Positions 1-11,575 are shown, numbered from the stretch's first letter. The stretch: 64,000 bases of DNA from Ehretia macrophylla (GCA_037974665.1 CM075783.1:16648762-16712761), one strand, 5' to 3'. Notes: generated from the letters alone by a model not told the origin. Numbers and translations: made by a program.

Positions 1-2021
1 AATGTATACATATGAAAATTTTTGTCACCTAAAATAAACTACCTAAAAATAGTCTAAGTGTTAAATGCATGTTTGTGAGCAAAATAGTCAAGAAAAACAA
101 TTAAAAGACTAAAAAATCAACTTTGACTATTTTATATTTTGTTGACATGAGCTATTATATCACCAACACACATTAAAAACAAAGCAAACACACACACACG
201 CAAGAGGCTGAAACTCCATAGCCATTCTTGAGAGGTTTTTCAACTATTTTTCAAAGAAAATTTTGCATAGAAGTTGCAATCCAAGGCCAAAACTCTTGAA
301 CCAAAGCTCGATTTCACTTGCTGGGCACCTATTGCACACATTTCTAGCATCATATAACATCAAGGGTGAGAGAAAATTTTTAGATCTCAAAATGTGATTT
401 TTATGTCAATTCCTATAATTGAATTTTTATATGATGAAATGCTAAATTGTTGTTGGATTATTGCTCAGTAGATCCCAAGGGTTGTTTATGTGCGTTTATA
501 TAAGTTTTGAATGGTAGTAGCTTGAATTTCTAATTTTCGGGTATTAAAGTTGAGTATTTGTCTTGTTGATGAATAATTGTTGTTGTAGTGGTTGGAATTA
601 GTTGGTTGTTGCTTCTAAAAGTTTGTTAATTATGGGTTAGTAATATTGTAATGCCGAATTTTTGATTTGGAAGTCGTGGTAAAGTCCGAAAAATTCAGTC
701 TTAGTGCATTGTGAAATAAGGGTTGTCGGGCTTGTTTTAAATGGGTTATGGTTGGTTCCCGAGGAGGCTTATGTAGATGCATGAGTAGGTGAGTGATAGA
801 AAGTGATTTGGAGGTTAATGGATTAGTAAATTGTAAGTTATGATTGTTGGAAGTCTGTGTAGTCTTTCTTTAAATGTTGAAATATTGTCTTTGGTTGTCT
901 GGGTAGTGTTTGAGTGGTTGAATCTTGGGTTGTTGTTGGTTAGATTCGGGTTTGGTTGTGTGGTTTAATGCATATTAAGTTGGGTAGCCTACTTTGTCAT
1001 ATAACTTAGTTGTTAGTTGTTTATTTGATTAATTGATGTTACGTTATTGAAATGATGTTAACTGATTGATTATTGATGATGTCAGGAGTTGGGAAACCTA
1101 CTTTTGTTGTTCTCCCGTAATATGAATGTTTATTATTATTGTCCTGAGTCTTGATAGTGTGTGCCACCTCTCGAGCAGCATTGGGTTGTCGGGTTAATAA
1201 CGTCATGACTATCATAGATTATCCCCAGCTTGCATGAGCGGAGATGCCATGAAGGGAGGGGCTAGATGAGGTACCTCGGGTGTGTGTTATGGGAGTTATA
1301 AGAAGATGGTTGAGATCGTGATGGCGTATGGAGCTTCACCAACTAGAGTATCTTTTCTCAAGTGAATGGTTATTTATGTGATTGAGTTGGATTATTAATA
1401 TTGAATAAGTTATTTGAATGTATTGCTTTTGGGGTGGTTTACGAGTGTAAGTAAATATTTTCGAAAGATCTATGGAATTCCTCACTAGGCTTGTTTTATA
1501 TAAGCTCACTCTCATACGTTATCTGCAAGCAGGTGTTACTGAACCGGATTATGGGTACGTGCCTCAAGAAGCTGAGAATGTGCCTTACGTGGAGGAGTCT
1601 TATGTGTCAGAGTCGTTTCCATGAGTTTGTCTTAGTTTTTGTAATATCTTGTATTGTATAACTTACTCAAACATAAGGACTTGTATAATGCTAGTTTAAT
1701 AGTCTTTCTTTTGAACATGACTAGATTTCTAGACTGGTTTGTAATCTATTTTGCAAATGTATGATATAGCCTATGTATGATGTTGGAACGGAGGTGTATA
1801 ACTTATGGATAATCGTTGAAAGAATGTTTAATATATGGATATGGTTGTTTTGTATGTTGTTAATATGGTTGTGGAGTTGTTGTTGACCTTTGGAGTTGGC
1901 TGTATGAAGTTCTAAAGGGTTGGTTTAGAGCCTTGATGTTTGTGTTACTGTCGTTATACTGCCAAAATTCTGTTGCGTCATGACTGATCGTAGGTGGGGT
2001 CGAGTTGGGGAGTTAGACACA
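1..2021 (+). mobile_element. Long LTR fragment, distant relative of the 3.4-kb LTR family
   Basis: No coding sequence is visible. The layout matches the long LTRs at 24841-28351 and 39694-43145: an AC-rich leader, a donor-like GGTGAG near 365, a long GT-rich stretch, a block with 'aaacctactttt' near 1095, and an acceptor-like 'gcaagcag' near 1525-1532. It ends in 'ttggggagttagacaca', comparable to the 'tcggggtgttaca' ends of the better copies. The left end lies outside the window, so no target-site duplication can be checked. Assignment rests on layout more than on sequence identity. Confidence 0.45.
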
Positions 2022-2041
2022 TGATGCATTTGCATATTCAT

Positions 2042-3341
2042 TTGTGTCACACAACAATCAGACTTCAAAATCTTCTATCTCAGTGACACCTACTCTAAGC
2101 TGAAATCCTATACATGCAAGGCCTTCCTCTAACAATGGGTCTAACAGAAACCAATCAAATTTTCCCTCTTCACTCTCTAATCCAAATCAACTCACCCATT
2201 CCCCTGAACCTCTACCTAGTCCCTCTCATTCATCTAGTAAATCCCTTACCCAGTTAGCACCTCAATCCTTATACCCAATGCTTACAAGGTCAAAGATAGG
2301 CTATCTCCCACCTCTTATTTACCAAACTCACTCTTTGATTACTATTCCTATTGAAACTGAGCCATCTACTTACAAAGAGGCATCTAAGTACCAGTGTTGG
2401 GTTCAAGCTATGAATAAAGAATTTGTAGCCTTAAAGCAACAATGCACATGGGATTTAGTGCCATTACCCTCTGATAGAAATCCTACAAGGTGTAATTAGG
2501 TGTACAAAATTAAGAGGTATGCTAATGGTACTGTTGCTAGGTATAAGGCTAGGTTAGTAGCCAAGGGGTACTCTGTAAGGCAGGCCTTATAGAGTATAAT
2601 GCTGCTATCACTCCTAAAATGAGCAAAAGCACCATTGCAGACTTAGCTCTTTATTCTAATCCAACTCATTATAGGAGTCTCACTGGTGCTCTACAAATCT
2701 GTCCATGACTAGGCCAAACATTTAATATGCAGTGAACACACTCTGTCAAAAAATGCACACATCTATGATAGCAGACTATGCAGCACTAAAAAGAGCTCTG
2801 AGATATGTAAAGGGCAACATAGGTTAGGTTTTGTTTTTTCAGAAGGGTCTTCTACAACTATATGGCTTCTCAAATTCAGACTAGGCCTCAAATCCTATTG
2901 ACATAAAATCTACAACACGTTATACCATTTATCTTGGGCATAATTTGATTTCATGCACATCCAAGAAGCAACCAACAGTATCCAAATCCTCCACTGAGGC
3001 AGAATACAAGGCACTGGCCTTTGCAGCTTTTGAGATTAAATGGCTTACTTATTTTCTTAAGGACCTATCAATCTCTACTCAACAACCAGTGCTCCATTGT
3101 GACAATATTTCTGCTATGGCCCTAGCTGGAAATCATGTTTTTCATGCTAGGACAAAGCATATAGAAATAGATTATTATTTTGTAAGAGAGCAGGTTGTTT
3201 CCAAAAGCCTTAAAACTATCCTACATACCTACCACTGAGCAACTGATAGATATTTTCACTAAGGCATTGCCCAAGGACAAGTATAACTACATCAAAGCAA
3301 AGTTGCCCCTAGTCTCTACACAGAGTCAGCTTGAGAGGGCA
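2042..3341 (+). pseudogene. Ty1/Copia pol remnant (start of RT and RNase H)
   Basis: Translated pieces match the Copia reverse transcriptase and RNase H order. Residues around 2278-2499 carry the RT entry motif (W..AM..E...L....TWDLVPLP), followed out of frame by a YKARLVAKGY match near 2540-2570. 2945-3238 encodes the RNase H part with STEAEYKALA, the CDN (LHCDNISAMALA) and the ARTKHIEIDYYFVRE motif, and the last residues before the LTR read QLER. RT core motifs between about 2570 and 2650 are missing, and stops and frameshifts interrupt the rest, so it cannot make polymerase. What is seen is the motifs; the order is that known for Copia pol. The upstream linker (2042-2277) is less certain. 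Confidence 0.85.
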
Positions 3342-3658
3342 TGATAACATATATATATATATATATATATATATCTTTGCCATTAGTTAGACATGTTAGT
3401 TATGATGTATTCCTAGCGTTAGTTAGTTAGGAATGTAAGCAATGTAAACTGACAGCTCACCATGTGATCGCAGAGTTAGTTAGAGATAACAATATGACAA
3501 ATGATCTATTTAACATACATACATGCAATTCAGTTAAGCAATCAATGCAATCATTTTTCAAGATATTTTCTCTCTCTCTAAGTTTCTCTTTCAAACAAGA
3601 ATGCAGCAAGAACAATAACTAGACCTAGCAATTGTGGCTTACGTGAACGCTATCTACA
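3342..3658 (+). repeat. Probable 3' LTR of the Copia remnant, with a (TA)n run
   Basis: It begins TGATAACA directly after the purine-rich 'gcttgagagggca', the usual polypurine tract position after a Copia RNase H stop. It continues about 317 bases to 'tatctaca'. A (TA)n microsatellite lies at about 3349-3375. The inverted ends are imperfect and there is no 5' LTR to compare, so the right end is approximate. Confidence 0.5.
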
Positions 3659-4134
3659 ATGATAATGTATCTTGTGAAAGGCCAAGAACCCCTTGCATCA
3701 TTTTCAGAATTCCATTTGAGACATCCTAGCAAGCTTTCTTATCCACCAAAACATAACACAAAGAAAAATGGAAGGAATTGGAAGAAAGACAAAGTAGAGA
3801 ACAACTTTATGAATAAGATACATGAAATTAAGTTACTCAGCGAATTATTTTTTGGTCAAGTTAAAATATAACATTTATCAGAAGATCAACAATACCACCC
3901 ACCTATTCAGTAGGTTTCAGCTTTCTACCAAGAACAGAAGCTTTCTATATTCTGGGTCCACCCATCCGCCACTTCTTAAAAGCTGCAGATGAGGATTGGC
4001 CAGCCTCGTACACTTCAAATGGAACCATGATTACTTCAATACCATTACTTTACAAGAAAAAAGTGAGGGAGAGGGAGCAGGAGGAGAGACAGAGAAAGAG
4101 AGATAGAGAGAATAAGAAAAGAATATAAATCAAA

Positions 4135-5178
4135 GGATATTTTTGACTGATATCGCTTCATTTGATTTCTCTTTCCTTTCTTCCTTTACCTTTTCTCTCT
4201 CCATCCCTTCTCTTTTTTCGCAAACTTTCCACCCTCTCTCCTCCCTCAAATCGTTCTTTCCTCTCTGTATCACCATCAACACCACTAAGCTTCTCTTCCA
4301 TCACAAGGCATGTATAGAGCTCAGAAAGAAGAAGAATGAGGCGACGAAGAGTTTAGCAATTTCTAGTAGGGTCGTTGTCCCTCTCTTTTTTCCTATGATT
4401 TCTCATTTGCGCTAAAAAAATTAAAACTGACCATTATCTCCGTCTAACTCTATTATGTATATATAGGTTTGGCTCCTGTAGCAATATTTTTTTCATATAT
4501 GATGAATGTGTGGCCTTCAGCTTCATATTTTTCTTTCTTTTTCTTTTGTTGTGCTGCTCTTGATGTTTTCGGTGATGATTTTTTTTTTTTTTTCTTTCAT
4601 ATATGGTTAATTTATTATTCTAGATCCTATGGCTAAGATCTGCGTGTGTGTGGTCTTCAGGCCTTCAGCTTCATATTTGTCTTTCTTTTTCTTTTGTTGT
4701 GCTGCTCTTGATGCTTTCGTCTTGGTGTGGATAAATGCATAAGGTTGTGATGATATTCCTATTTTTTAACAAATATCTTTCTGAGCTATCTTTATGAGAG
4801 TAAACAAGAAGATCCAACCCGTATCTTGGCTTAGCAACTTGATTGGGTATTTAAGTTAGCAGCCATGGCAGGGAAATTGGTTGTATGCAATGTTTAGAGC
4901 AAGAATGAGGCAGCAGAGATGTTACGAATTTTCCGAAAGGGTCGTTGCCTTTCTCTGCAACAGCTCTTCTCTTGGGAGAGGAGAGAAGGGCAAAAAAAGA
5001 GAGGGGATGGAGAGAGAAAAGGTAAGGGCAGGAAATGAAAAAGGAATCAAATGAATGTTATAATAGTCATTTTATACTCTTTTAACAGAAAATATGACAG
5101 AGTCTCTCACTTTAAAAAAAACAAAAGATCTAAATCTTATATAACTTTTGATGAAGGGGATCTTAGTCAAAAATATCC
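4135..5178. mobile_element. Non-autonomous Mutator-like element in the last PSF3 intron
   Basis: The ends are perfect 14-bp inverted repeats (GGATATTTTTGACT at 4135-4148 and its complement at 5165-5178). They are flanked by an identical 10-bp direct repeat, 'ataaatcaaa', at 4125-4134 and 5179-5188. A 9-11 bp TSD with G-starting ends is typical of Mutator-like transposons. Inside are a second inverted pair (about 4155-4216 against 4990-5056) and direct repeats (about 4490-4545 and 4655-4715, with TTTTGTTGTGCTGCTCTTGA). No transposase is present. It is oriented neutrally and leaves the donor (5206) and acceptor (4013) of the host intron intact. Confidence 0.85.
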
Positions 5179-5251
5179 ATAAATCAAATGGGCTTCTGAA
5201 TCTCACATTGGGTGTCCTCTTTTGTCAAAAGTGACTAATATTTGGGAGATA

Positions 5252-7175
5252 CTACAGAAGTTGCCGAAATACAACCAGGAGGAAAGGTTAAATAGTTTTG
5301 TCACCTACACTGTTTATTAAGAGAACACAGTTAGTACAGATTAGAGAGAACCAACAGGCGTATAGTATTCATCAAAGTTGCAATTATTACTACTCTCCCT
5401 ATTAACTTTGCCTGTTAACCAAATCAACTCCAACAGTGTAAAAGATAAAAACCAAATTGCTGACACCTATGTCAAGAACAGATAGAAATCATGGCACACT
5501 CAAATGTGCGAGCATACACAAAATACTTGGAAAATCACATGTTGAGAATTAAAAATAGTACTAAACTATATAATTCTATGTAAATTCAATAAAAACCAAC
5601 TCCTTTTGAAGGTGGAGTTAGAATATCTAATTCAGGATTTAAACGAAATTAGAAGAATATATGTACTCACTGCCGTCATTTATCAGTATCATGACGCGCC
5701 TCAAAAGCTATTGAGTGAATGGGAAACATAAGAATGGAAAACAGGGAATACTATTATTTAACCAAATCCCGTGCATGATAAGAGATACACCATGCTGATG
5801 TAGCTCAATACAGCAATTATACTTGAGCCTCAAAAATATAATCAATGAGCCTTAAATATCATAGACCTTGTTCAACTGTATTAGACAAGTAACTGACATG
5901 ACCTCAATAATTTGCTATCCATTATCACGACACTGATATAATTTAAAACTCAATAAATTATGCCAGAGATCAAGAATGAAAGTAAGAGCTATCTGTTTGT
6001 GGATAAAACAGGATGTGAATCCCATAATTGCAGCTAAATTGTTTAGTTCTTAGGTGTATGTGCATCCCATAATTGCAGCTATTAAGTGCACTCAGAACTT
6101 CAAGCCATCTTTTACATCATACTAATGAGTTTGTCAACCTCTTAAAAGTCTTATATAAGAAACGATTTTAAATTGGAACAAACAGAAATGAGAACTTAGG
6201 TGACACAATATTACTATAACCAGAAGTATTTAGGTAATTCCCTTGCAACACCCCCCCTTCTTTCTCCCTTTTTTCTTTTCTTTTTTTCTTGTCAAGGACG
6301 ACAGTGAAGTTAAACAGACTCTACATGTGTTAAGAAAACACGGCAATCAGGTCATACAGCTATCAAAGAGAGAGGATCAGTAGGAAAACTTAGCAAGTTT
6401 AACACCACTAATGACACTAATAAAAAGTCAAGGTAGAAGACTAGATAGGCTTATCTTTGTAATACCTAGAAATGTGATGAAATATGTGACATCCTTTTTC
6501 AATATGACCTATAATCCCTAAGACTTGGGATATAATTGACTTGCTAGCATCATAAATCATCAGTTGGTCATATCAAGCAGCAAGTGCACTCAGAAATTGA
6601 AATGAGAAGTATTCGTAATATCACTAGCAATTCCACAATCTTTAACCTTGACAAAAGCCATTCCAAAACAGAAACATAAGCAAAAAAAATAATTAGAAAA
6701 TACTCGAAGAATACAGATTTGATTGAAGAAGCAAATAACCATTTTTATGTGCTAGGTGCTGTTTGTTTCGAATGGCCTAAGTTAGTCTCAACTGCAGACT
6801 ATACACATCAAACAATAATACAAAAGCTAAGTATCTACCAGTTTACAGGAAAATCGACATCCTTGAAGAAATTTATATCTTTTAGCTAACTATAAATAAA
6901 AAGCATTATCAATATGCCAACAAAATTCGATAATGCTTGAAGCTAGAAGAAAAGTAATAAGCCTGCCCCAAATAAGCTTTTAAATAAGCAAACGGTCGAT
7001 TGATGTGCATTACTTAGCAATCTACTTGAAGAGATTGCTTTCAATACATTCTCTTTTCTAGAAGAATTTAGATCATCAAGAGGTTTCAAGTTGCATCTTG
7101 AACCTTCCAAAAAATTGAGACTTTTCGAATTTCTATAAACAGAAAGCAAAACAAATCAGTAACAAATTAACTTAC
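5252..7175. other. Intronic sequence of the PSF3 pseudogene; nothing further recognised
   Basis: AT-rich, with no long reading frame. By PSF3 gene structure an exon should lie here on the minus strand, but I could not find its motif. A C-run and pyrimidine tract at about 6249-6290 is the only compositional oddity. The only weak candidate exon is noted under rejected items. Confidence 0.4.
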
Positions 7176-7269
7176 AGTGAGTCTATCTTCTGTCCAAATT
7201 CATAGAAATAGGGACATCGACTCCTAAGATCCACATGTGCAGGCATCAGCCCCAATTTCCTCCCTCGTT

Positions 7270-8056
7270 CTGGAAAATTTTCAACAAACAGTTTATATTA
7301 ATATTACAAATATCATTATTGTCGACCTCTACATAAAAATTGCAGGATAAATATGGATTCTTCATTCATTACATATAGATGCAATGTTACACAGATTTCT
7401 GAACCTCGAGGAAAGCCAGTTACTGTATGAACTAAGGTATTCAAAAGAAAGCCATCAATTAAATAGGCACGATAGCATTAGCATATAATATCACAATCAT
7501 CATTGCTTCAATTTTGATGTAATAAGCTATTGGGTTATCAAGCCGTTGCCTTCGTAGTGTAATCACATAGCAAAGTCATCTTATCAGTGACAGCAAAAGT
7601 CAAAAAATATCCTCTAACAGAAGGGCAGATACCCATTAGATTCTTCAGCTCCTTTATAAGTGTTATCTTATACTACATAAATAAAACATTCTGAGCTCAT
7701 TTTTATTCACCTTTTTTTTTTTTTTTTTTTCACTGCTTACCAAGTACCCTTAAATAATGTGCTAATATTGGACGATCTGCAACATTTATTTGTATCTAGT
7801 ACCAATAAACTAGGTTTTTGTCTTTTATTATTTATAGGGTCAACACGCAAAACAAATGGAGTTAGTGGCAAATTTTTTTTTTTTTTTTAAAAAGAATTCT
7901 ATAACCTATAAAGATCTGAGTGAGGTCATTAACCCCACTCCCCTAATGTAACACCTAACGCCGTTCTTGACAAGTGTCACATACAAAAAGGGTAAAATAT
8001 TCCTCAGAATGAATAACTGGCTACACTTTAAACTTGGGGATCACTTCTACTACAAA
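7270..8056. other. Gap: presumed PSF3 upstream intron and flank, no gene seen
   Basis: AT-rich with poly(T) runs near 7711-7730 and 7868-7889. No PSF3 first exon, other protein motif, RNA gene or bounded repeat could be identified. Confidence 0.4.
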
Positions 8057-8299
8057 GGCCGATTTACTTGCAATCTAGGAAGGTCTTCGTAGGGGGGCTA
8101 GCTTAGCATTGGATAATTTGCAGATTGAGACAAATTCTAGGGACATTCAGTCGCTTATCATGGATGATACCTTGCCTAACAACCACTTCAAATCACTGAT
8201 TGAGTAATCCAGAAACATTACGTGAAGCGTATGAAATTCTCAACTGGGGCATATATATCAAGAAGTCAACAATTATGTTGATTGGGTAGCGAACTATAA
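8057..8299 (+). pseudogene. Plant LINE-type RNase H (RVT_3) fragment
   Basis: The translation reads DLLAI, a TAG, then EGLRRGASLALDNLQIETNS, followed by a serine/isoleucine helix and, after further stops, a YQEVNNYVDWVANYN tail. This matches the C-terminal half of the RNase H domain in plant non-LTR retroelements: the 'aE..A...GL..A' helix, the 'iEtDS' strand (here ETN, the second acidic residue replaced by N) and the 'v.RE.N..AD.lA' tail. It is short and broken, with at least four stops. It resembles the RNase H of the LINE at 47834-54143 in motif order but is not obviously a close copy. It could also be a fragment of a host RNase H-like gene. Confidence 0.6.
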
Positions 8300-9342
8300 T
8301 TGGGTCACTAACTGAAAAATTGTACAAATTGAACTAATTCTGAAACCCCTGTTGGTACTGGCAGAGCCAGCTTTCCTTCTAAGTTGGAGAAAAAGTTTTT
8401 ATTTTATTTTATTATTTTAGTAGAAAATAGAATTTACATATTGAAAAAATTAAAGAGCAACAAAGAAGGTGAAATTAGTAGCAGTAATGGGTATATATGT
8501 TAATGGGGCTGAATGAGGTGTTTTACATATTACATGGATCACACAGGTTCTTCATAGATGATTTTTTGTCTACAAGATCTTTTTGCCATATTTCAGAGAA
8601 AATAATTTTTTTTCACATACCTAATTCAATTATGATAATATTTGGTCATTTGGAGCATTTTGAACCTATTATTAATTGCATTCATGGTGCCAACAATTAC
8701 CACCTTTATGGCTTCCTCAATTGCATATATAAGACCTACTCTCTCTCTCTCTCTCTCTCTCTGATATATAGTATTGTACATATGCATACATATGTGATAT
8801 TAGGATGACTTTAGATAGCATATGTTTTGATTTAACTGTAAGCTCTTATTTCTTATTCTCTTGTCCTTATTCTTATTTATGAGACCAAATTCATTGAATT
8901 AAAAACATAGACTCTTATTTAAAAATAATAACAAACAAGGCGAAAAAGAAGAAGTATTTTAAATTTTAAAAAGAAAAAAGAAAAGGAAACTGTCATAGTT
9001 AATTAAAAGTGGGGATTGATAATGGCTATTAATTTGAAAAAAAGACCATTAATATACTTAGCTACGAGTTGTAGGAATTAAAAAGCGAAGGATGGATTTT
9101 AATCACATATATAGCTAGTTTGTGAATTTATTATACTCGTATGCTAGATTAGAGGCTATGTAATGCATAAAAGAGTGTCTCGCCATTGTAGTATCCTCTA
9201 ATCCTTGGTGTCTGACTCTGCCACTACTTTCTTTAAGAAGAATAAGAAGGGTGAAACATCCCTAAAGTAGTTGTTTGTGACTTAGCCACCATGTTCCAGA
9301 AGAAGAAAAAAGAATCCCGAAAATGATTGTCCACTACCAGCT
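8300..9342. other. Gap: no gene seen
   Basis: AT-rich sequence. Apart from the (TC)n microsatellite listed separately I see no motif, splice-bounded exon or bounded repeat. The 103-codon open frame at 8497-8808 has no recognisable domain and ends in the microsatellite. Confidence 0.4.
8738..8762. repeat. (TC)n microsatellite
   Basis: About twelve uninterrupted CT units. Confidence 0.95.
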
Positions 9343-9741
9343 TTGTTTTCCTTAAAGGGAAAAAGAGGACAACATTCTTCTGTTTTACGTGTTAGAATAT
9401 ACATTCCTCCAACTGTAGAAATTGGTAACCAAATCCACCATAACCATTCTTATCGCTTCACTCTGAATTGTGAGTCAATAATTCCAAAAATTAGCTCAAT
9501 GAGTTCACTACTTAAAAGACTTTTGCTTGCTAAAGTTTAAAGGATGGTTTCCTCAATTGCTGAATAACACAACATAACTTTTTTGGTATATATCACATAG
9601 TCAACAAGGAAAGTAATAATTCTCTACCTATGTGATATTTGTCGGAAAAAACTACACCCAAAATTATTGGGTCTATTATTGTGGCCCTTGCAGATGCTTT
9701 GTCCATCTCAAGTGCATCACATGCCGAATCTAGCACCAAAG
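9343..9741 (+). pseudogene. DC1 (cysteine/histidine-rich C1) protein fragment
   Basis: Two pieces of a plant DC1 domain, a zinc-binding fold related to C1, can be read. 9343-9540 encodes IPPTVEIGNQIHHNH, the inter-domain linker and HH.H zinc ligands. 9595-9741 encodes YLCDICRKKLHPK, a one-base shift, then WVYYCGPCRCFVHLKCI, the C..C...C..C..H..C half of a domain, ending in a TAG. The same segment in the gene at 60899-61603 reads WIYYCGSCRYFVHPKCI, so the two are paralogues. Stops and shifts between the pieces make this a relic. DC1 proteins are a large plant family of mostly unproven function, often in redox or defence contexts. Confidence 0.75.
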
Positions 9742-9769
9742 CATTCTCTCTTCTGTTTTGCTTTGTCAA

Positions 9770-10330
9770 TTTTTTTTTAATTCAAAAAGTAGGGAAAATG
9801 TCACATTTAATTCTTATTGTTTCTTAAAAATTTTAATTTTGTCCCTATTGTTTAATTTTTTTTAATTTCGTCCTTATTGTTTCTAAAAAGTTTCAATTTC
9901 GTCTCTATTATTTTTCTTTTGTTAGTAGATAAACTTGATTAGGATTCTATTAAATTAGTTCTAAGTAAGTTTTGAATTGGTTTTGTCTAGAAAGTCTTTT
10001 CCTAGTGGGTAATGGTTTCCTAGAACCATATTCTAGTTGGTATAGAATTTTTGTGAATCTGTAAATGAAGATCAGTTCTTTCAATTGTAGTCATACCAAA
10101 TATTATAGCAATAAAGATTTTGTTTAAAGTCTCTATATTATTTTTTCCTTATATTCTATCTACGATAAAATAGACTATATTCTAACAAAATGGTATCAAA
10201 GCCTGGGACTACAAAGACATATGTTGGTTATTATTGTTGCCAAAAGAAGGAACAATACGGACGAAATTTAAAAAATTTAAACAATAAAATCGAGATGAAA
10301 TCAAAATTTTCTAGAACCAATACAGACTAA
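9770..10330. mobile_element. Foldback AT-rich MITE split by a Copia LTR
   Basis: The left arm (about 9795-9905, with 'aatttcgtccttattgttt') reappears as its reverse complement at about 10245-10320 ('aacaatacggacgaaattt'). The Copia LTR lies between the arms. Similar 'tagtccctattattt' arms occur near 11310-11575, 13300-13440, 15460-15610 and 16912-17330. Exact ends and TSD were not resolved. Confidence 0.4.
9920..10203 (+). mobile_element. Copia LTR with adjoining primer binding site
   Basis: A 268-bp LTR runs from TGTTAG (9920) to CTAACA (10187), perfect 6-bp inverted ends. Three bases later comes TGGTATCAAAGCC at 10191-10203, the initiator-Met tRNA primer site of Copia elements with one change from the usual TGGTATCAGAGC. 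No gag or pol follows, so it is a 5' LTR plus leader remnant. Confidence 0.75.
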
Positions 10331-10505
10331 CTATGATTTTTTTACCGAAAAGTTGTTACTCAATTGTAAAATTCATTAAGTGTTGCCAATATTATAATAT
10401 CCTAAATAAATTTAGTATCAGTAGTTTGAACTTAGGTTAGGTTTTGTTCTCCTTTTGCTAATTATGTTCCATATGATAATGGCATGACATATTTTCTCTT
10501 CCTAG

Positions 10506-11309
10506 TGCTGGTGAGATCCCACCAAATACGATCAGCTTGCCTGCAGATGTCGTGTCGTCACAACTGATTCGACATTTCTTGGAGGAAAATGACGTCCCAT
10601 TGGTTGAGCAATCAACAAAAATTAACGACTGCAGCGGACGATGATTACAACGAAATGGACGATGATAATCAGGAAACAGTGTGCAGTGGTTGCGTAGAAC
10701 CCATTTCAGGTTCATGCTGTGGTTGTACTCAGTGTAACTATTTCATCCATTTACATTGCTCTCAGCTACCAAAACATCTCTCACCTTCCGACCTTCCCGA
10801 GCGTGAGTTCTCCATCAGTTATTACGGAGGCACTATTAGTACTTTCCAATGCGGTAAATGCAGATTTTATTGCAATGGATTCCTCTATAAGTGCAAGACG
10901 TACCCCTCCGCGTTTGACATCAAATGTGCTCTTGTTCCTACTACTCTAAAACATGAAGCTCACGACCACCTCCTTGTTCAAAGTAAATCCAGACAGAGGT
11001 TGTTATGCAGCGCCTGTATGTAGTTGCTTCCATACAGAGTTCTTCTTCAGTTGCAAGACATGTCAATACAATTTGGCAATGTCATGCGCAATGTTACCTC
11101 GGATTGTTAGACATAGATGGGATTTATATAAACACCCTTACATACTGAGCTTTCCTCCTTTTTATTATCATCTCGGTGAATTTATTTGCGACATTTGTGA
11201 AAAAGAAATTTATCCCAAGTTCTGGCTATATCATTGTCGTGAATGCGACAATTCTTTTCATCCTCGTTGCATTCCTAGACTTGAATTCATCTTTATAATT
11301 CAAAATTAA
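10506..11309 (+). pseudogene. DC1 domain protein, frameshifted
   Basis: Three frames together give one DC1-family protein. From an acceptor-like 'cttcctag' at 10505 a first frame reads AGEIPPNTISLPADVVSS and onward to about 10630. The next frame (10589-11023) carries VCSGCVEPISGSCCGCTQC, then YFIHLHCSQLP, a full C..C...C..C..H..C set with the family's linker, and a second set around FQCGKCRFYCNGFLYKC. A third frame (from about 11000 to 11309) gives FFSCKTCQYNLAMSCAMLP, then FICDICEKEIYPKFWLYHC and CDNSFHPRCIP. So at least three DC1 modules are present with two frame changes (near 10630 and 11000-11030). No intron signals explain the second, so I call it a pseudogene. A recent allele with sequencing or assembly indels is the alternative. 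It lies 0.8 kb after another DC1 fragment, suggesting an old tandem cluster. Confidence 0.8.
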
Positions 11310-11575
11310 CTAATTTATTCCTTATTATTTCCCAAAGAAAAATCAATTTAATCTCTATTATTCTCTAAAAAATTTTAATTTAACCAATTTAGGCAGAAAC
11401 TAAATTAAATTTTTTTGAAAAATAATAAGAACTAAATTAGTTAATATTGAACAATAGAGACAAATTTAAAAGTTTTAAAAAATAATAAGGACTAATTAAA
11501 TTAATTAATTTAGAATAACATGAACAAATTTAAAATTTCAAAGAAATAATAAAGACCATTTGCGCAAATTTTTCA
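11310..11575. repeat. AT-rich MITE-like sequence
   Basis: Contains repeated 'ctattattct' and 'aataataaggact' arms that fold back on each other. It ends in 'gaccatttgcgcaaattt', which is the complement of the 'gtttgcacaaatactccc' start seen at 13297 and 15459. Boundaries are approximate. Confidence 0.4.

Larger units (their letters stand above)
3903..7269 (-). pseudogene. PSF3: GINS complex subunit PSF3, decayed host gene
   Basis: PSF3 is one of four subunits of the nuclear GINS complex, which with CDC45 and MCM2-7 forms the replicative helicase. Three exons can be read on the minus strand. Exon 7269-7176 (acceptor 'ttttccag', donor 'gtaagtt') encodes the diagnostic VDLRSRCPYFYEFG, after a one-base shift from REEIGADA. 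Exon about 5251-5207 encodes SPKY, a TAG stop, then SLLTKEDTQ and a GTGAGA donor. Exon 4012-3903 opens at an AG acceptor and encodes YEAGQSSSAAFKKWRMGGPR, a TAG at 3947-3945, then KASVLGRK and the stop. Splicing the last two joins CAA-T to TG-TAC, restoring the family's LYEAGQSS in phase. The first exon and the exon with the RYKEVLTK-like segment were not found. One frameshift and two nonsense codons make it a pseudogene. Motif knowledge is from the plant PSF3 family. Confidence 0.8.

Noticed and set aside
4143..4415. 90-codon plus-strand frame
   Set aside because: Lies inside the Mutator-like element and consists of low-complexity Ser/Phe/Leu sequence from a CT-rich tract.
6850..6900. Possible missing PSF3 exon on the minus strand (an RYKFLQG reading after an AG)
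   Set aside because: Only three residues agree with the expected RYKEVL and the flanks do not fit.
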